Assembly: GCA_963678705.1 (NCBI GenBank)
Contig: OY783209.1
Span: forward strand, 2,542,001 to 2,606,000
Length of the DNA: 64,000 nt
Direction of reading: 5' to 3'
DNA from: Panorpa germanica
Taxonomy: Eukaryota > Arthropoda > Insecta > Mecoptera > Panorpidae
Below the pieces are notes generated by a model. It did not search any database. It was given only the letters and a program-made list of their open reading frames with translations, and was not told where the DNA came from. Made by a program: the position numbers and the translations under genes. This document shows positions 14,901-28,671 of this stretch, in pieces; position 1 is the first letter of the stretch, and each line of letters opens with the position of its first letter.

Positions 14901-15814
14901 CGTTTTATCTACAGAAGCATTGTTACAGATAACATCTTAAGTGTTTAACAGTCGTTACATATATCATTGGTGCTTGATTTATAGATCAACGTAAACAAGT
15001 CTTAAAATTTGGTGGATGACACGCGGGGAATTTAAACGTAAAGTCCAGTCCAAACTTGTGCGACTCCATTTATTAAACTCATAAAACTCTTCAGAGAATT
15101 TATCATATGTTTAGTTCTATCCATTTATCGACTCTGATGCGGTAAAAAGTAAAATCCTTTGTAAACTAGAGCAAAAATATTATTTACGTTCATAGTATGA
15201 GACTGAGGCTTTTGTGAACCTAAACCCATATGTAAAGAATTCATCTGCTTTTATTACTTTTATTTTCTAAACATACAAAACTGGTTGAATAAATTTGTAC
15301 AAATTACAAAGGATGCCGATGTTTAAAGTTACATGATTTGGACGTATTGTACAACGTGTTCAACAAACGTTGGAAGTCGTTGTAGTGTGTATCATGTTTA
15401 AGATATGAATTTCTTGAATGACTGAGTACTCGTATTATCAGTTGGGTATATTGGAGTTGTTTGGAATTAGCACACTTTATCATGAGAATAAATTTCTATA
15501 TTAATGTTTATCAATGTTGACAAAAAGCGTAGGTGTTGAATTATTAGATAGTAACGCTTAAAGGCAGAGTCTGATATTACGTTCCCAAATAATTAAAACT
15601 CGATAATAACTTCATGAATAGTTAATTGCATTCTAAATCTCAAATTACATGGCACAGTGAATCATTTATTTACTCAGTCACTCGGTCGGTCGGTAATTTA
15701 AGTGTGTCACTAAAAATTATACATGAGAGATAAAGTTATTAAAATAAATAATATTTAATTGTATAAATCATAACTTGAATAAAATATTAAGAGGTATCGC
15801 AGTTCGTAATCATA

Positions 15815-15817
<3 letters not shown>

Positions 15818-15873
<56 letters not shown>
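15818..15873. repeat. (AT)n microsatellite
   Basis: AT dinucleotide repeat of about 28 units. Confidence 0.95.
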
Positions 15874-15875
<2 letters not shown>

Positions 15876-16395
15876 GACATATCAAGTTCTTGTTTACATT
15901 ATACTCGTAATCAATGTGACCCGTGCTTGTGCCTGTGGCGGCATAAGTAAAACTGATATCCATATCATGCGAAAACCGTCGGAGTCTAGGCAAACAAATG
16001 ATTCATCTAGGTGTAATGCACTAGAAAGTCTATCGTATATAGTAGCTACACAAGGACAAGGATGTTATAATTAATTTATACATGTCTTATAATTGAATCA
16101 CTTGTACTTGTAGTTATCAGAGTCGTGTTAAGGTCCCTACACACCCATCAGTGCCGTGCCGTTCAGTGCTTAGAGCATATATATATGGAAAGAGAATGCT
16201 GGGCCTGAAAGTGTGTCCAAAATGTGTGCGAGAGAGAAAGGTATATGTTCCATTTTGTTCCCTATGCGCATGCGTCAAAAGTGACAGTTGTCAAGTCGAA
16301 GCAGTCTAAATATATTACGTGACAGTTGTTAAATATGTGTAAATATTAATAACCTGTATATAAATATAAATAAAACTAAAAACGTGAGTTTTTAG

Positions 16396-16443
16396 CCCCT
16401 ACAAGAGCGTTGCTCTGCTTGTCATCTCATAAGGCCGCCACTG
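16396..16443 (-). mobile_element. hAT-like terminus (single end)
   Basis: On the minus strand the segment starts cagtggcggccttatgagat, resembling the CAGGGGCGGCCTTAG terminus of the element at 18133-18510. The opposite end and an 8-bp duplication were not found, so only a remnant is claimed. Confidence 0.4.
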
Positions 16444-18132
16444 ACTCCAAGTACAAGTCTGTGTCTGTGACTTTGAGAAAATTAATTAGGGCCCCCAATA
16501 GAAAGACGTCAGGGATTTAAATATACACTAACTCTTATTACAAGAATGTATAGCCATTCTATATACTATTTCTTAGGATAAATTATTGCGCAATGCTTAA
16601 CCTATTCCACTGAACTCTAATCAGAAAGTTTGTATCAACAGCAAACGTCATGTTCGACATAACCTCAATATCGGAATTACATACTCGTTACTTGTATTAA
16701 GACGTATATTGCAATGAAGACCGCAAGTGTGGGTAGAGCGCTGTGTTTCATTATTTGTAATCCTGTTGGATTACGTTACATTTAAAAGAGCTGTAGTTTA
16801 AAATCTGTCTCGTAATTTCAGTCTTTATGGTGAAGATACTTTAGTATATATTTGTTATGAATTTTGTTTTAAGGAAGACAATTTCATTAGTTTTTGGTTC
16901 ATCCTTCAAACCATATGTGTCAAAATACATACGTCACTTTTGTAATTTTAAAAACAATAAAAACATCTGAATTTCGTGTTTTGATAAAGCATTGCTCAAG
17001 CCATGTCAAATTTGTCAAGCCATTGCTTTGATTTCTGCAATTCAACACGTGTCGACAGGTTGTGGTAGGATGAAATTGTAATTTAGACAGGTGGCTACTC
17101 ACGTAAATTGATAACAACGTCTCTTATCACAGATTCCACCGTGATACACTTAAAGTACATAAAATAAACGAATTCCATAAATTTGTAAGATAGTAAAATA
17201 CTTGAAAATTTTTAAAGACACAAGGTTAATTAATAATAATGATAAAAATTAATTAAACAATGTTAAATTAACAAATATTTGTTTATTAAATTACTTTTGG
17301 ATAACATGATATTCATATCTTGTCAACAGAGAGAAAGAAAACCTAATTTTATAAACCTCAGTTAAAATATTTTGGTAAGATTTGTGATTTGTTATATAGC
17401 GAATGATGTTGGTCACTGATGGGATGGCATACATACCACTACTAAAGCTGTACTAGACTACAGACTGAGACGAGATAGCTATTAAGTTTCCTTTTCTCAT
17501 TATATCACATTTCACAAGTGTTTGTCGCGGGTGCTAGTTGCTTAGGGCATGTCATGCTCATGATGTCAGTGTCGGTGTCGATGTCGAGCTGTTGAGCTGG
17601 ATTTCAATTCCAGCATCAACAAGTAAAGAAGTCCATGTTCTGTCAACTTGAAGAACAACTTGGAAGAAAATACTAAATATATTTTTAAAATATAAAGATA
17701 ACGTTCAAAATCAAATAGGAATTCAATAAATTGGGGGGAAATGAGGGAGTACAGATTTTAACAAATTTAAACTCGTCAATTTAACCCACTATTAATAGAA
17801 TATATCCAGCTACACACAAAACATGGATATTACCTTACATTCATCTAATATTTTGCTTAATGAAAACAAATCTACAACTTAGTATTCAAAAGGGTATTGT
17901 TATATTATTGTATATTTATGCTTTAATCTTTAAAACGTCTTCTTATGAAGTTTTATAAGAATGGTAATTGGCGAAAAGATGAACTTATTTTTCAAAAATG
18001 TTAAGAAGGCAAAGAAATAGGTTACAAAATGTTGTATATTAGGTAAAATTGTGTACAATTGTGTTTTATAAATGAAATAGTAAAGTAAGTAAAAGTAAAT
18101 GTGTATACATCACTATACTTTATATCTATACT

Positions 18133-18510
18133 CAGGGGCGGCCTTAGCCATTGCGAGGACCGGGGTGGCAGATCTTTGCGAGGCTCTTGTTCTTTGTATT
18201 ATTTATGTAAGTTGTCAGTAAAGTATTTTTGATGATAATTGACGAGAAATAAAATTTTATATTGGAAGTTTTATAAAAGTTAACAAGCACAAAGACGACA
18301 AATATTTATGATGATAAACTAAGGCACATGAATTTCTTAAAAGATATACGCAGCGATTCTAGTGGGATTTCTAAAGAGCGAGGCGCGAGATTCAAATACA
18401 TATATAGTAATGAATTTTTCTATTTAGATTGTTGCGCGAGAATGCAAGGCCCCTAAAAGAGCGGAGCCCTGGGCGGTTGTCCTGATTGCCACCCCCTAAG
18501 GCCGCCTTTG
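18133..18510. mobile_element. hAT-like MITE, 378 bp, with near-perfect 8-bp target duplication
   Basis: The left terminus is caggggcggccttagccatt. The right terminus, read in reverse complement, is caaaggcggccttagggggt. The flanks are tctatact (18125-18132) and tctatatt (18511-18518), an 8-bp duplication with one difference, as expected for hAT transposition. No transposase is encoded, so it is non-autonomous. A left end of the same family occurs at 63384. Confidence 0.75.
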
Positions 18511-19622
18511 TCTATATTATAAATTGGAAGTACACTTATATAAAACTGAGAAATTAATTTCTGCATGAAGAAAATTGACTAAGGAATGAAGCTATTGAAG
18601 TAAGCTTTCATTGTAACTTTTTAAAATGTTATTTTCTTGCTTTTTGCTAGCAAATTATTCGATTGCTTACAAAAAAATTGTTAGATACGCCACTATGTTT
18701 ATGGGAAAATATCCATAAAAGAATTTGTTTTTATATACTTACATCAATAGTTTTATTATGTAGCCTTAGATTATATTAACGTAAAATCGATTATGTATAA
18801 GGTAAATTTTCTTATCTTTAATAAATCCTACATATGGTATCTTACGTTCAGATGGTACTAAGTAGAAATGTGATATCAAAAATTGTATTAACATTTAAAA
18901 TAATCCTAACTAATAATTATAAAAATAATATGTAAAATACAATACATATGTAGATTACTTTTCAATATAATTTTGGGTTTGATTTTCACACTAGTCTTTA
19001 ATTAAAAGAAACGACTACGAATTGGTATGTTTCGCTGTCGTTCGCTCAACTAACATTTAATAAGAAAAAAAAGAACCTAAATATATATAAGTATTATTAA
19101 AGAATTTAAAACACGAAAAAACTGATATGAAATATTGAAAAAAAATCAATAGCCAACAAGATCAAGATAATCATGGTTGTGTGTGTAGTATACCCGAATG
19201 TACTTGATTTGGCTGCCATCGAAAATCAACAATCATCAGCCAACAGACCGTGTTGTGATCCGAGTTGAAATGTGTAAATAAAATCAGTGGTTGATTTGTG
19301 AATAAGCTGTTAGAATCTTGACGTGTGTCATAATTTATTTGGACATACTTCAGAATCAATTATTAGTATATTAAATAATTAAAAATATAATTAAGTGGGA
19401 TTTTAAATGATAACACTATCTTTAAGTTAATTATTTATCTTTATATTATGTTTTGAGTTTGTTATTTTAGATGTAGAAGGAAGGCTATATTTAGCTATAA
19501 AGAGCTTTGTTTTGAGCAGTAGTTTGTAGGAAGTAACTAAAGAGAAATAAGAATCGCAATAATGTATCAAAAGGACAACCTTGACAGTAGCTTGGCAATA
19601 TATAAGGAATAGATGCACATGC

Positions 19623-19695
19623 GAAACGATACTTCGCCATTTTTGATTCGCGAAATATAGATGGCGATACTATACAGCAGGTTAAATATTATCAT
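19623..19695 (+). repeat. 73-bp segment duplicated in inverted orientation at 34973-35045
   Basis: The segment starts gaaacgatacttcgccattt, runs through attcgcgaaatatagatggc and ends ggttaaatattatcat. Its reverse complement at 34973-35045 differs by a single base. Similarity ends abruptly on both sides. It could be part of a dispersed element whose ends I cannot define. Confidence 0.8.
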
Positions 19696-22598
19696 AATAC
19701 ATAATATAAATGCGAGTGCTAATAGAAAGTTGCAAATCGATTGTCGTTTCAGTACACTGTTGCCATCTATATCTAACTGTATAACCATGAAGTAATGTTG
19801 TACAAGTACAAGACTGGTAACTATAGAGATACATATGTTTGTGTTATTATTCTAATACCGGCAGTATTATTTCATTGAGATGCTACAGGATACATCAATC
19901 TCCTTTCCCAATAATAAATTGAATTAATTTTTCCTAAGAATTGAAAGTAATTCGTTTCCTATTCGTTTTTAACTCGTCTTCTACTATATTTCTCAAAGCT
20001 ACAAGCATCCAACTCTCTTTCGAATCCACTTCCAATGAACAAACTTACTTTTAAAGCACACACAACAATAAACCAATATCATAAAGCAACAAAGTTGATA
20101 ATAGGACTTCATTACCGCAATAAATGCTCATATAAGTTTATAGACTGACCAAGCTGAGCTGAGGTCATTAATGGCCTCACTATAAAACTTCATTACTAAA
20201 AAATATAAATACATATTATAAAAATAACATTAAATGTATATAAAACACCTTAATATTTATGCCACAGAAATACAAACATATTCTGAATTCCATCGTTTGT
20301 AGAAGTTAAAAGTATTTTAGTGTAAAAGAGCATTGTAAAGTTAACCAGGCATCATTGTAAACTCTGATCAAAAGTGAAGTATTGTAAACGAGAACTGAGA
20401 TTCCTATTCTTACGATCGATAGTAAATAATTTATGATTTAAAGTGTAGTTAATAAACTCCGTGCCGTTTTACTTAAGCTTCAATTAAGGCATATCTAATC
20501 TATAAATAGAAAAAAGGGTTCTCGTTTAAACAGACTAAGAAAATTGTAATCGAGATACTTTGCTTTGTAAGTCATGTTTGACTTGAACAAAAATTGGGAT
20601 ATGTGAAACAATATCATCAAACTAAGGTCAAACTAAGCTTCATTTGTAGGTTGCTGCAAGGTACAAATATGGTCATTTCTCTGAAGTTTAGCATTGAGAA
20701 AGCACGTTTTTTCGTTGGGAAAATGTCAAATGATAAAGAAGATTTGATTATAGCATAATCAGGCTTCATCCATACATCGAAAAGAACATTAACCGCAGAT
20801 TGGTTGTTTCAGCAATAGAGTTATCAGAGGATGATTCAATATTTCAATCAGTATACCGAACGACTATTGTTCAATAATATGAACAAAATTGACTGCTGAA
20901 ACCGTCTCACGCGAGATCAATTGGAGGAGTGTTCCTACCCCTCTAACCTTAACTATATCTGTCATAAGCAATTTCTAAGAACGATCTTACTTCTAAGAAC
21001 AGAATATTAATTAACACTATTGACTAGTGAAACGGTAATAATTGTATGTCTGAAATAAATGAAAAACTTGTAAAAATATATTTATGAAAACAAGAATCCC
21101 ACTTCTGACGATTTGATTGTTATTAGTACAAAGCCGCGCTGCCCCGGTGAAGACGTAATTGAATTCTCATTTAAAACCAATGAAATTCGAGTTTCTAAAC
21201 TGTTCTGCTAAACTCCTAAACTAACATAATACCTCTCGAACTATTTAATACTAAATAGCTCCAATAAAAATAAGCCGCGCTATAAAAGTAAACTTCGAAA
21301 CTCTGGTCCTTTAATTTGACCCCTAATGTGTAGACTGTAGACTGGGGACTCGGAGAGATCTTATAAGACGCAGATAATTTGACGTAGCTCTTAAAAATAA
21401 ATATCCAAACAATTTATTTGTTTAGTCTGGTTTTTTATGCGTTTTGTGAAAATCATATGTTTTCCTTCATTTATAACTGGTATTTATTTGTATGTTAGCG
21501 AATTGAATTCGAGAATTTGGTACCTAGCGAAATTGTAAACTCTATCTAGTCTAGATGCCATCACCGAGGAAACTCGAGAACTATCGAACGATGGCTTGTT
21601 TAGCACAAAATTGGGAAAGGAACAGGACAAACAATTTTGTGAATATGATATGGTATTTGAATGTTCAATGGTTTTAGTATTTTGTTTGGTTTTATTCTTA
21701 ATATTTAGATATCTTACCAAAAGATTGTTTTGAGAAACAAAAAACGAGTCAGGTCTCTTGTATGATCGAGTAAGGTCGAATGGTTAACAGAACTCAAAAT
21801 TTGTGTAAGGTGTTTTGATTATATTTTATTACTTTGTCAATATTTACTTCTGCATTTACATTGGCTAATACTATTATTTCATTTCAACATATTTTGATTC
21901 TCACTAAAACTAAAACACATCTCTCTTTTTTTCCTAATATAACCTTATCCTAATCCTTAACGGAATCCTTACAACACCTATGTTAAAATTCTACTCGAGT
22001 ACAGCGCTATAGTGACACATATTGTACAACACCTGTTACTCTATGGAATTCGTGCCAGGTAAACATTATGACATATTAGTAAACAAATTTTTATCAACAA
22101 AAATAATAGTTGGTAATAAAAGTTTCGACGTGTATATTTGTATTACAGAACAATGCAATATTTATTACCATACCCATTTCAAATTTACTTTGTGAATATA
22201 TCCGTCATCTATTATTTTAAATACAATATTTACAATCCCATATTGTAAAATTCTAGGTAAAAAATAATAATGAAAAGTAAGTGTCAATATTGATCTATCT
22301 GAACAAAAAATCATCAGGCGCCTAGGTGATGGTAAAACCAATAAATTGAGCCAATATCAGTAAAGTAGTCGGGCAAATATCCTTTTAGCATTTGTTTGCA
22401 ATTGTAATTACAACTGTTAATTATTTCAAATTGAAAAGAAATACATATAATATATATATAATAGTTGACGTAAATTGATATATTTCCGTCATTGGTAATA
22501 TTCACACAATTTGTGAAAAATGTTCATTTTTATGTTATTACGTTAAATTTAGTATACTATCACACAATTCTTCCCTTTCCAATTTAATGGTTGTTATT

Positions 22599-22963
22599 CA
22601 AGGGCCAAGGGCCCCGGTGCAAAAAAAAAATCGAACGCGCGATAACTAGAATGCGTACTTCTGTATGAGAGAATTACGTAATAGATTTAGACCCTTGCCT
22701 GGTCCATGCTTCCCCCCTCCCTCATGTTTAGTGATAAATTTGTACACAAGTGCGTATGAAATACACTCTCAATAAAAAAAATTCATTCCTATTTAGAATT
22801 TTTGTTATTGTTTATGTTTTTGTTATAAAAGTTTTGTATGCATTGTCGGGAATAATTATTTACTAAGAGTATTACTTCACTGTGAAACCGTTAAAATATA
22901 AGTCATAAAAGTCCGAGGGCCCCCTGAGCTTGGGGGCCCCGGTGCACTGCACCGACTCGAGTG
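22599..22963. mobile_element. hAT-like MITE, 365 bp, with perfect 8-bp target duplication
   Basis: Flanked by ttgttatt at 22591-22598 and 22964-22971. The left end is caagggccaagggccccggt. The right end contains cttgggggccccggtgcact followed by gcaccgactcgagtg. The GGGCCCCGGTGCA core is shared but the extreme termini match poorly, so the terminal inverted repeats have diverged or the right tip is a local palindrome. It is non-coding. The 8-bp duplication supports hAT. Confidence 0.65.
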
Positions 22964-23802
22964 TTGTTATTCCATTATTAATTTTAACTGTACCACGCAC
23001 TCAATCTAATTATTTTACAAAGCTAGGTTAGAAACCAAAAGTTAGGTTATGTTGTTCTTTGTTTCTCAATAAAACCAAAGAGATTTGATTCGATTAAATA
23101 TATTCGAATAAAAGTGTCGTATTACGCATCTTAATCCAACCCGTATTAAAATTTAAATAAATTCTAAACGATCTTTACCATATTATAAAATAAAATATCA
23201 TTTATCTGAGAACTTAACCTCAAAAATAAAAATAAAAACCATGTACAAGTAGAAAGAGAGGTGAATAAGTGAAAGAGATAGATGCAAAATATAACCGTGA
23301 ACACTTATTACAAATTACAACTTGCTCATAATTTGATATGTAATAAATTGTTTAATTTATGAACATAGACATTGTTTAGTATGTAGATGTGCAATTCTAT
23401 ATCTAAGAGTATAAAGCAGGTTGTAAGAAATACCAAAGTGAAGTTAGTACACAAGTGATGTTATCGGCAATCAAAATAAAGTATTTACAAGCAGTAGATG
23501 AAGATGGTTTTATGATTTGTTTTGAATATAGAGAACGTGAGAATTTCCGCATAACAACAACTGCCACCTATGCACATAAAATAAAGTATAATTTATAGGT
23601 TATTAATTATATGATGTTTATAAATTGAATTGGTTAAATAAAAAGAGAATTTTGACATTTGAAAATATTTGTTTGAAATATAATGATAAATTATTGATAT
23701 TTTGAAATATTGTTGTTAGTGGTAACTTTTTGAAAAGAGAACCATTCTATTTTTGAACTCAGAAATCTGAATTTCGAGCTCTTTTTGTTATTTCAAATTC
23801 AT

Positions 23803-23880
23803 TATTCTAAATTTATATTCTAAAATCATAATTCTAAATTTTTTATTCTAAAATTTAATTCTAAATTTATATTCTAAATT
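23803..23880. repeat. ATTCTAAATTTAT-type minisatellite
   Basis: Five or so imperfect tandem copies of a 12-16 base unit built on attctaaa(a/t)tt(t)at. Confidence 0.75.
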
Positions 23881-25441
23881 AAATAAAAGTAATTCTTTCA
23901 TGACAATTATCCGCATACTAGAGAAAATATTGTCTTCAGACAATTAGGCTTCTTATTTGAAAATATACATACATAACCTTATTTATTAAGGTAGGTTTAC
24001 TTATAGCCGTCTGGTCAACGTCTAGTTTACAAATAAACCTCAGGGTTGACACGCGTTTTATTGTAAGATCATTTATTCACCTAGTCAATCATAAGCACAA
24101 TCAGAAAATAAATTACACGTGATTTATCAAACTATTGTATTCCTCGCACACGTGCGATGTGAAAAACGAAACTGAAGTGTTTCATTTGTATAACAAGTGA
24201 TAAATACAACAGTTTTTATCAAAAGTTCTTCATTGTAAGTCGACAAAGGCTTAAATAAGCACGTTTAGTGCTGGATAAATCACTTAGGGTGGAGACACAC
24301 TTTATAGAATAGAAAAATGTTTATTTTGGTTTTTGTGAATAAATAAACACTTCGACTTTCATGAAGTTCATAAGATTTTAACATACTAATACTAATGCAT
24401 TTTAAAGTATCTTTAAAAAAAGATTTTTTGCATAGTAATTTGGATTTTTGGACATTAGGATTTCGTAAAATTCATTCATAAATTGTTTATTTTGCTGTCA
24501 TCTAATACCAGACTCTGATTTTATGGAAAACCTTCAAGAAATTGAGATAGCTATTAATGAAATATAATCTTAAGATTGTAATAATTAAAAACATAATTTA
24601 CAACATTTCGAAATGAATTACTCGGAATGTTTTTAACACCAAAAATTACTTAGCGCTTTCAAATTTCTTTTTTAATTGAATTCAAATCAGATGGTAACAC
24701 AGTTGCACAACGTATAATGAATAAATTAACTGCATATTAATCAGAATTACTTAAATCCCGGTAATTCTTGTCTGTTTAACGCCTTACATATAACGCCTAA
24801 GTATTTTTTAAGCAAAACCATGAAATTTCAAATATTTTGATTACCCGAAAATACATTCCGGCATCTAAGGAAGAATGTGTGAACTTGTTGATTGCTTCTT
24901 GGGGATATTTATCTTTAATAGTTTATGATTAGTTTCAAGCAGTTGGTACCAGTGTCGGATTAACCTGTTTGTAAGCTCAATGCTATATATTTTGTAAAAA
25001 TTAACATTTTAAAAAAGGTAATATAAAAATACCTCTACTTCTTCTATTTAATGAATTGCCATCTCTTTCATACAACATCTTACAGTTGTCTCCCGCAACA
25101 CAAAAGGTTTTGATCTTATAAAGATGGTAAATAAGGCTAAATAAAATAAATTTTAAAAAATATTCATAAACTCATTTATAGACAATGTAAAATATCGTAA
25201 AATTCCTCAAAAGAATTTGAAAAATATTGAAACTTTTTTTTAACGTGTTTCAATTTCTCTAAAATCAAAACAAACAAACAAAACAAAAAATCGATGCACC
25301 TTCTTCAGGAATAAACGTTTTTCATAAAGTTTTAATTTGAATTTAGTAGATCTCTAAATGATATAAAAGATATATTACAGCGGCTACCACAGAAGTGACA
25401 TAATGACATTGACGGATCGCGTAACTATATGGTTCCACGCA

Positions 25442-25478
25442 ATGGTGATGATGATGATGGTGATGGTAGAGATGATGG
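25442..25478. repeat. ATG-type trinucleotide microsatellite
   Basis: Imperfect run of atg/gtg triplets (atggtgatgatgatgatggt, then gatgg copies). Confidence 0.8.
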
Positions 25479-25919
25479 CGAACGACAATCCTACAATTTG
25501 TCTACAGTCTAGACCAGTGGGTAGTGGGTAGATTCAAAGACCGGTAACTGGCAAACAGATCCGCAGGTCAATACATAGCAAATAAAAACAGCATCCTCCG
25601 TTGTTGCAGATAACAATAACATCACTGTGAGAAAACATGAATAACTAATGATGAAGAAGTTATTCCATTGTGAATCATAGATTTTTAGAAATGTTTGAAT
25701 CATGAAAAATGAAGAATGATTTCAGATTATTAAAAGACGTGTAATAAAATATGAAGCAGATATTTCATTTGTTTGATACAAAAATTTGGTTACAATACTG
25801 ATATAAAAACCCACGTATATTTCTGAGAAATGGAGTGATCAAAATTCTTTATTCAGGGAGTTATAAGTAGTCAGTATCAATATTAATAAAACAGTCCGTT
25901 TCTGAATTAACAAAACTTA

Positions 25920-26150
25920 AAATCAAGTTCTTTCCTCCTCCTTTTACTTCTCCCATCCACCTTCTTTCTTCTCTCTTCCCTACCACCAGTTTCCGCAGAC
26001 CTGCTCTGCTTTCCATTATCTCCCAACACCTGCTTGAAGTTTCTCTCGCTTTCCTCTTTCACCTCCCTTCTTCTTTGTACCTTCGCCATCTACCTCTTTC
26101 TTTCACTGACTCCTCTCTGCAAATCCTTTATCTTCTTTTCACTAACAATC
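25920..26150 (-). other. Purine-rich block on the minus strand
   Basis: The plus strand is dominated by C and T, so the minus strand is purine-rich. It has a 60-codon Arg/Lys/Glu-rich open frame at 25907-26089. No domain is visible. It resembles the block at 8540-8930 in composition and is more likely a decayed repeat than a gene. Confidence 0.3.
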
Positions 26151-27770
26151 CTGAACTCGCGAGTCAATGTAAAACTTTATAATGTAGTATATTTTAATTA
26201 AAAATCATTACTTTTTTGACCTATGAAAACTGTTTATTTATCGACAGCTGTTTATCTAATACGTAATTTACGCAAGAATGTCACAAGAAAAAAAACGTTA
26301 AAATAGTTAAATAATAAATCATTAAACAAATAAATATTTTCCAAAAAAAGTAAAATTACTTGCAAATCTCCTGCTGTTTTATTTCGTGTTATAAATGTGT
26401 TGTTGCTTCATTCATTGCTTTATACGTGTCCATTAGTGCTTTCATAGTCGAGGTCATAAAGCCCATAAGGTCCAATTATGCTACTGGGTATATCATTTTT
26501 CTAAAAGAGCTCATTGTTCGCTAAAGTGAGGGAATTCTAAAACAGTTATTGTTTTACTACCGGATTCATAAAACGTCTGAAATTCAGGGATGACAGAAAA
26601 TATGATCCTACTTTGCTGTAATCCTAGAAATGTTGTATAATATAAATACAATAACGTAACGTTGACAAAAACGTCCAAAATATTTTCAAAAATTTAGTTA
26701 TACAATAAGAAATGATCAGATTTGAACCAGAACCGAATGAATTCTATATAAATACCAAAGAAATTGGTCGAGAAAACGCTTTAGACGCCTATTTCTTAGG
26801 CTACGGCTGCACTGCGATTCTCTAATACGTTAATCATATAAATGTACACACACTGTGCTTGTTATTCTTTTTCGCAGTGCAGCTCTTGCCTATGACAGTG
26901 GCGTGTAAAGTATTTTTATGACCAATTTTTATTTACAGTGATTTACGGATGAAAGAAATGTTATTGTAAAATAAAGCTTATGTAATTAAAATGTTTAAAG
27001 CGATTGATAAGAAATGCATTAAGGTAATAAATAATAATTCTCTTAAATATGTCAAAGATAAACAATTTACCAGACTGGCTAACGTTAAGATTAATAATCC
27101 CTTTGTTACCACTACATACAATTATCTAACACGGATTACAGAAGTTAATCCGAGAAATACAACAAAATAATAAAACCTTAAAGTTGTAAAATATTATCAG
27201 TAAAGAAGTTGTTATATTTATGTAGTATGTTTTAGGACAAAAGAAAAAGTCAAGAAACCAAAATCTAAGACATTGCAATCAGATAATGTAGCTAACGGTA
27301 ATGGTGTTATAATACAAATTAAATATTCAAAAAGGATAGAAGGTATTAAAAATAATAAAATCCTTTTACAGTAAGAAATATATCCTATTATTGGAGTCGG
27401 CTAATAAGTAAATGACTTACTGAGAAATGCATAGAATCAGAATCGGTTAAAAACAGAAATATTTCCATTTTAAGTAACTTTCTAAGAGTCTATTTTAAAC
27501 AAAATGAAGTAGCTTATGATTACTCAAAGCTATCTGCCGACTTTACAATACACCCCTAATATAAAAGTCTTTGAAAAGTCATCTAATGATAAAGATCGCT
27601 AAAAAGTTGTAACAAAGTAATAATAAAATGTTATAAAATAATGGACTTGAAATTTTTAATTATTTTTCGGTTGAGCCTGTTTTTAAATAACGTTTATATT
27701 TATGAAGTTTTTAATAATTGTTTTAGATTTTTTATTGGCATCCAAGAATTTTACCATTTATCCTTTAGAA

Positions 27771-27800
27771 CAGGGTCAGATTTAGAGGTGTGGAGGCTTG
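27771..27800 (+). mobile_element. hAT-like terminus (single end)
   Basis: The sequence cagggtcagatttagaggtg followed by tggaggc resembles hAT terminal repeats. No matching right end or 8-bp duplication was found nearby. Confidence 0.3.
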
Positions 27801-28654
27801 GTAGTTTTTCTTTCAGCCAACGCTCTCTTCTTGCTTTCTTCAGGTTTGCCGTAAAGATGTTTGGATGGTCATCCAGTCAGTCTGTGCACGTGTACGTGAA
27901 TTTCGAAAAAAGTGTCACAAAAATTTCCAGAAGGTGGTTACACTGGCATACTTGCCCAATGTATTCTAATTATTACTTCCCGGAAATAGTCACATATATG
28001 CGGAAAATGATTACAGTGGAATTTCCAAAAAAAAAAAACCACAAATATGTGTGTTTCAAGATTGTAATTGCTAAATAGGATAGTGTTCTACTAATATATT
28101 TCCAAATAAGGTAGTATTTCCAAAAGAAACTTCAAGCCTATTCTTTTTGGACTTATCTGCATGCGAATTACTTTAATTAATATCCCTTTAAACACAAAAC
28201 GTAAGCAGACGTATTTTTATTTATAATCATTGACTAATTAGGTCAATTTATAATCTATCATATTAATAATTACGAAATATTTTTCACTTAACGTTACTTG
28301 TGTTATATTTACTAAATTTTAACAAATTTTTGTTACATTGTCATTAAATAAATGCAAAGGACATATGTAACATTATACATTCTTACATAAAATACTTTAT
28401 CAACATAAATTTTAGTCGAAAGATAACTTATGTTATTTAATTTTTACATTATATTAACTAATGAATGTTATGTAACAGGTAAACTGGTATTTTTATGTAG
28501 CTATAGTTAGCGGGGGTCTAATAGACAATATATTTTTTCAAAAACACGCAAAGCGGGATAGAAAAAGTACATCACCGTACTTGTTTGTAATCGTAATTAC
28601 AATTATTGTGTATATATATTTCTTATATATTAATTAGCTCTGTTATTGTAAAAC

Positions 28655-28671
28655 ATCGCGAGCCGCCACTG
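28655..28671 (-). mobile_element. hAT-like terminus (single end)
   Basis: On the minus strand the segment reads cagtggcggctcgcgat, a hAT-type terminus close to the one ending at 16443. No partner end was found. Confidence 0.3.

Larger units (their letters stand above)
5276..18124. other. Intronic non-coding stretch
   Basis: No exon or gene was recognised. It contains an RTE-like LINE tail (about 5800-5972), a GCTGT/GCCGTT-type simple repeat (7997-8034), a purine-rich block (8540-8930), an AT microsatellite (15818-15873) and a hAT-like terminus ending at 16443. A less AT-rich patch at about 12710-13040 has no open frame of note and could be regulatory, but I see no direct evidence for that. 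Confidence 0.5.

Noticed and set aside
27641-28078. 145-codon plus-strand open frame
   Set aside because: Phe/Tyr/Lys-rich with no domain, spans a hAT-like terminus at 27771 and has no coding-like composition; borderline for chance in AT-rich DNA.
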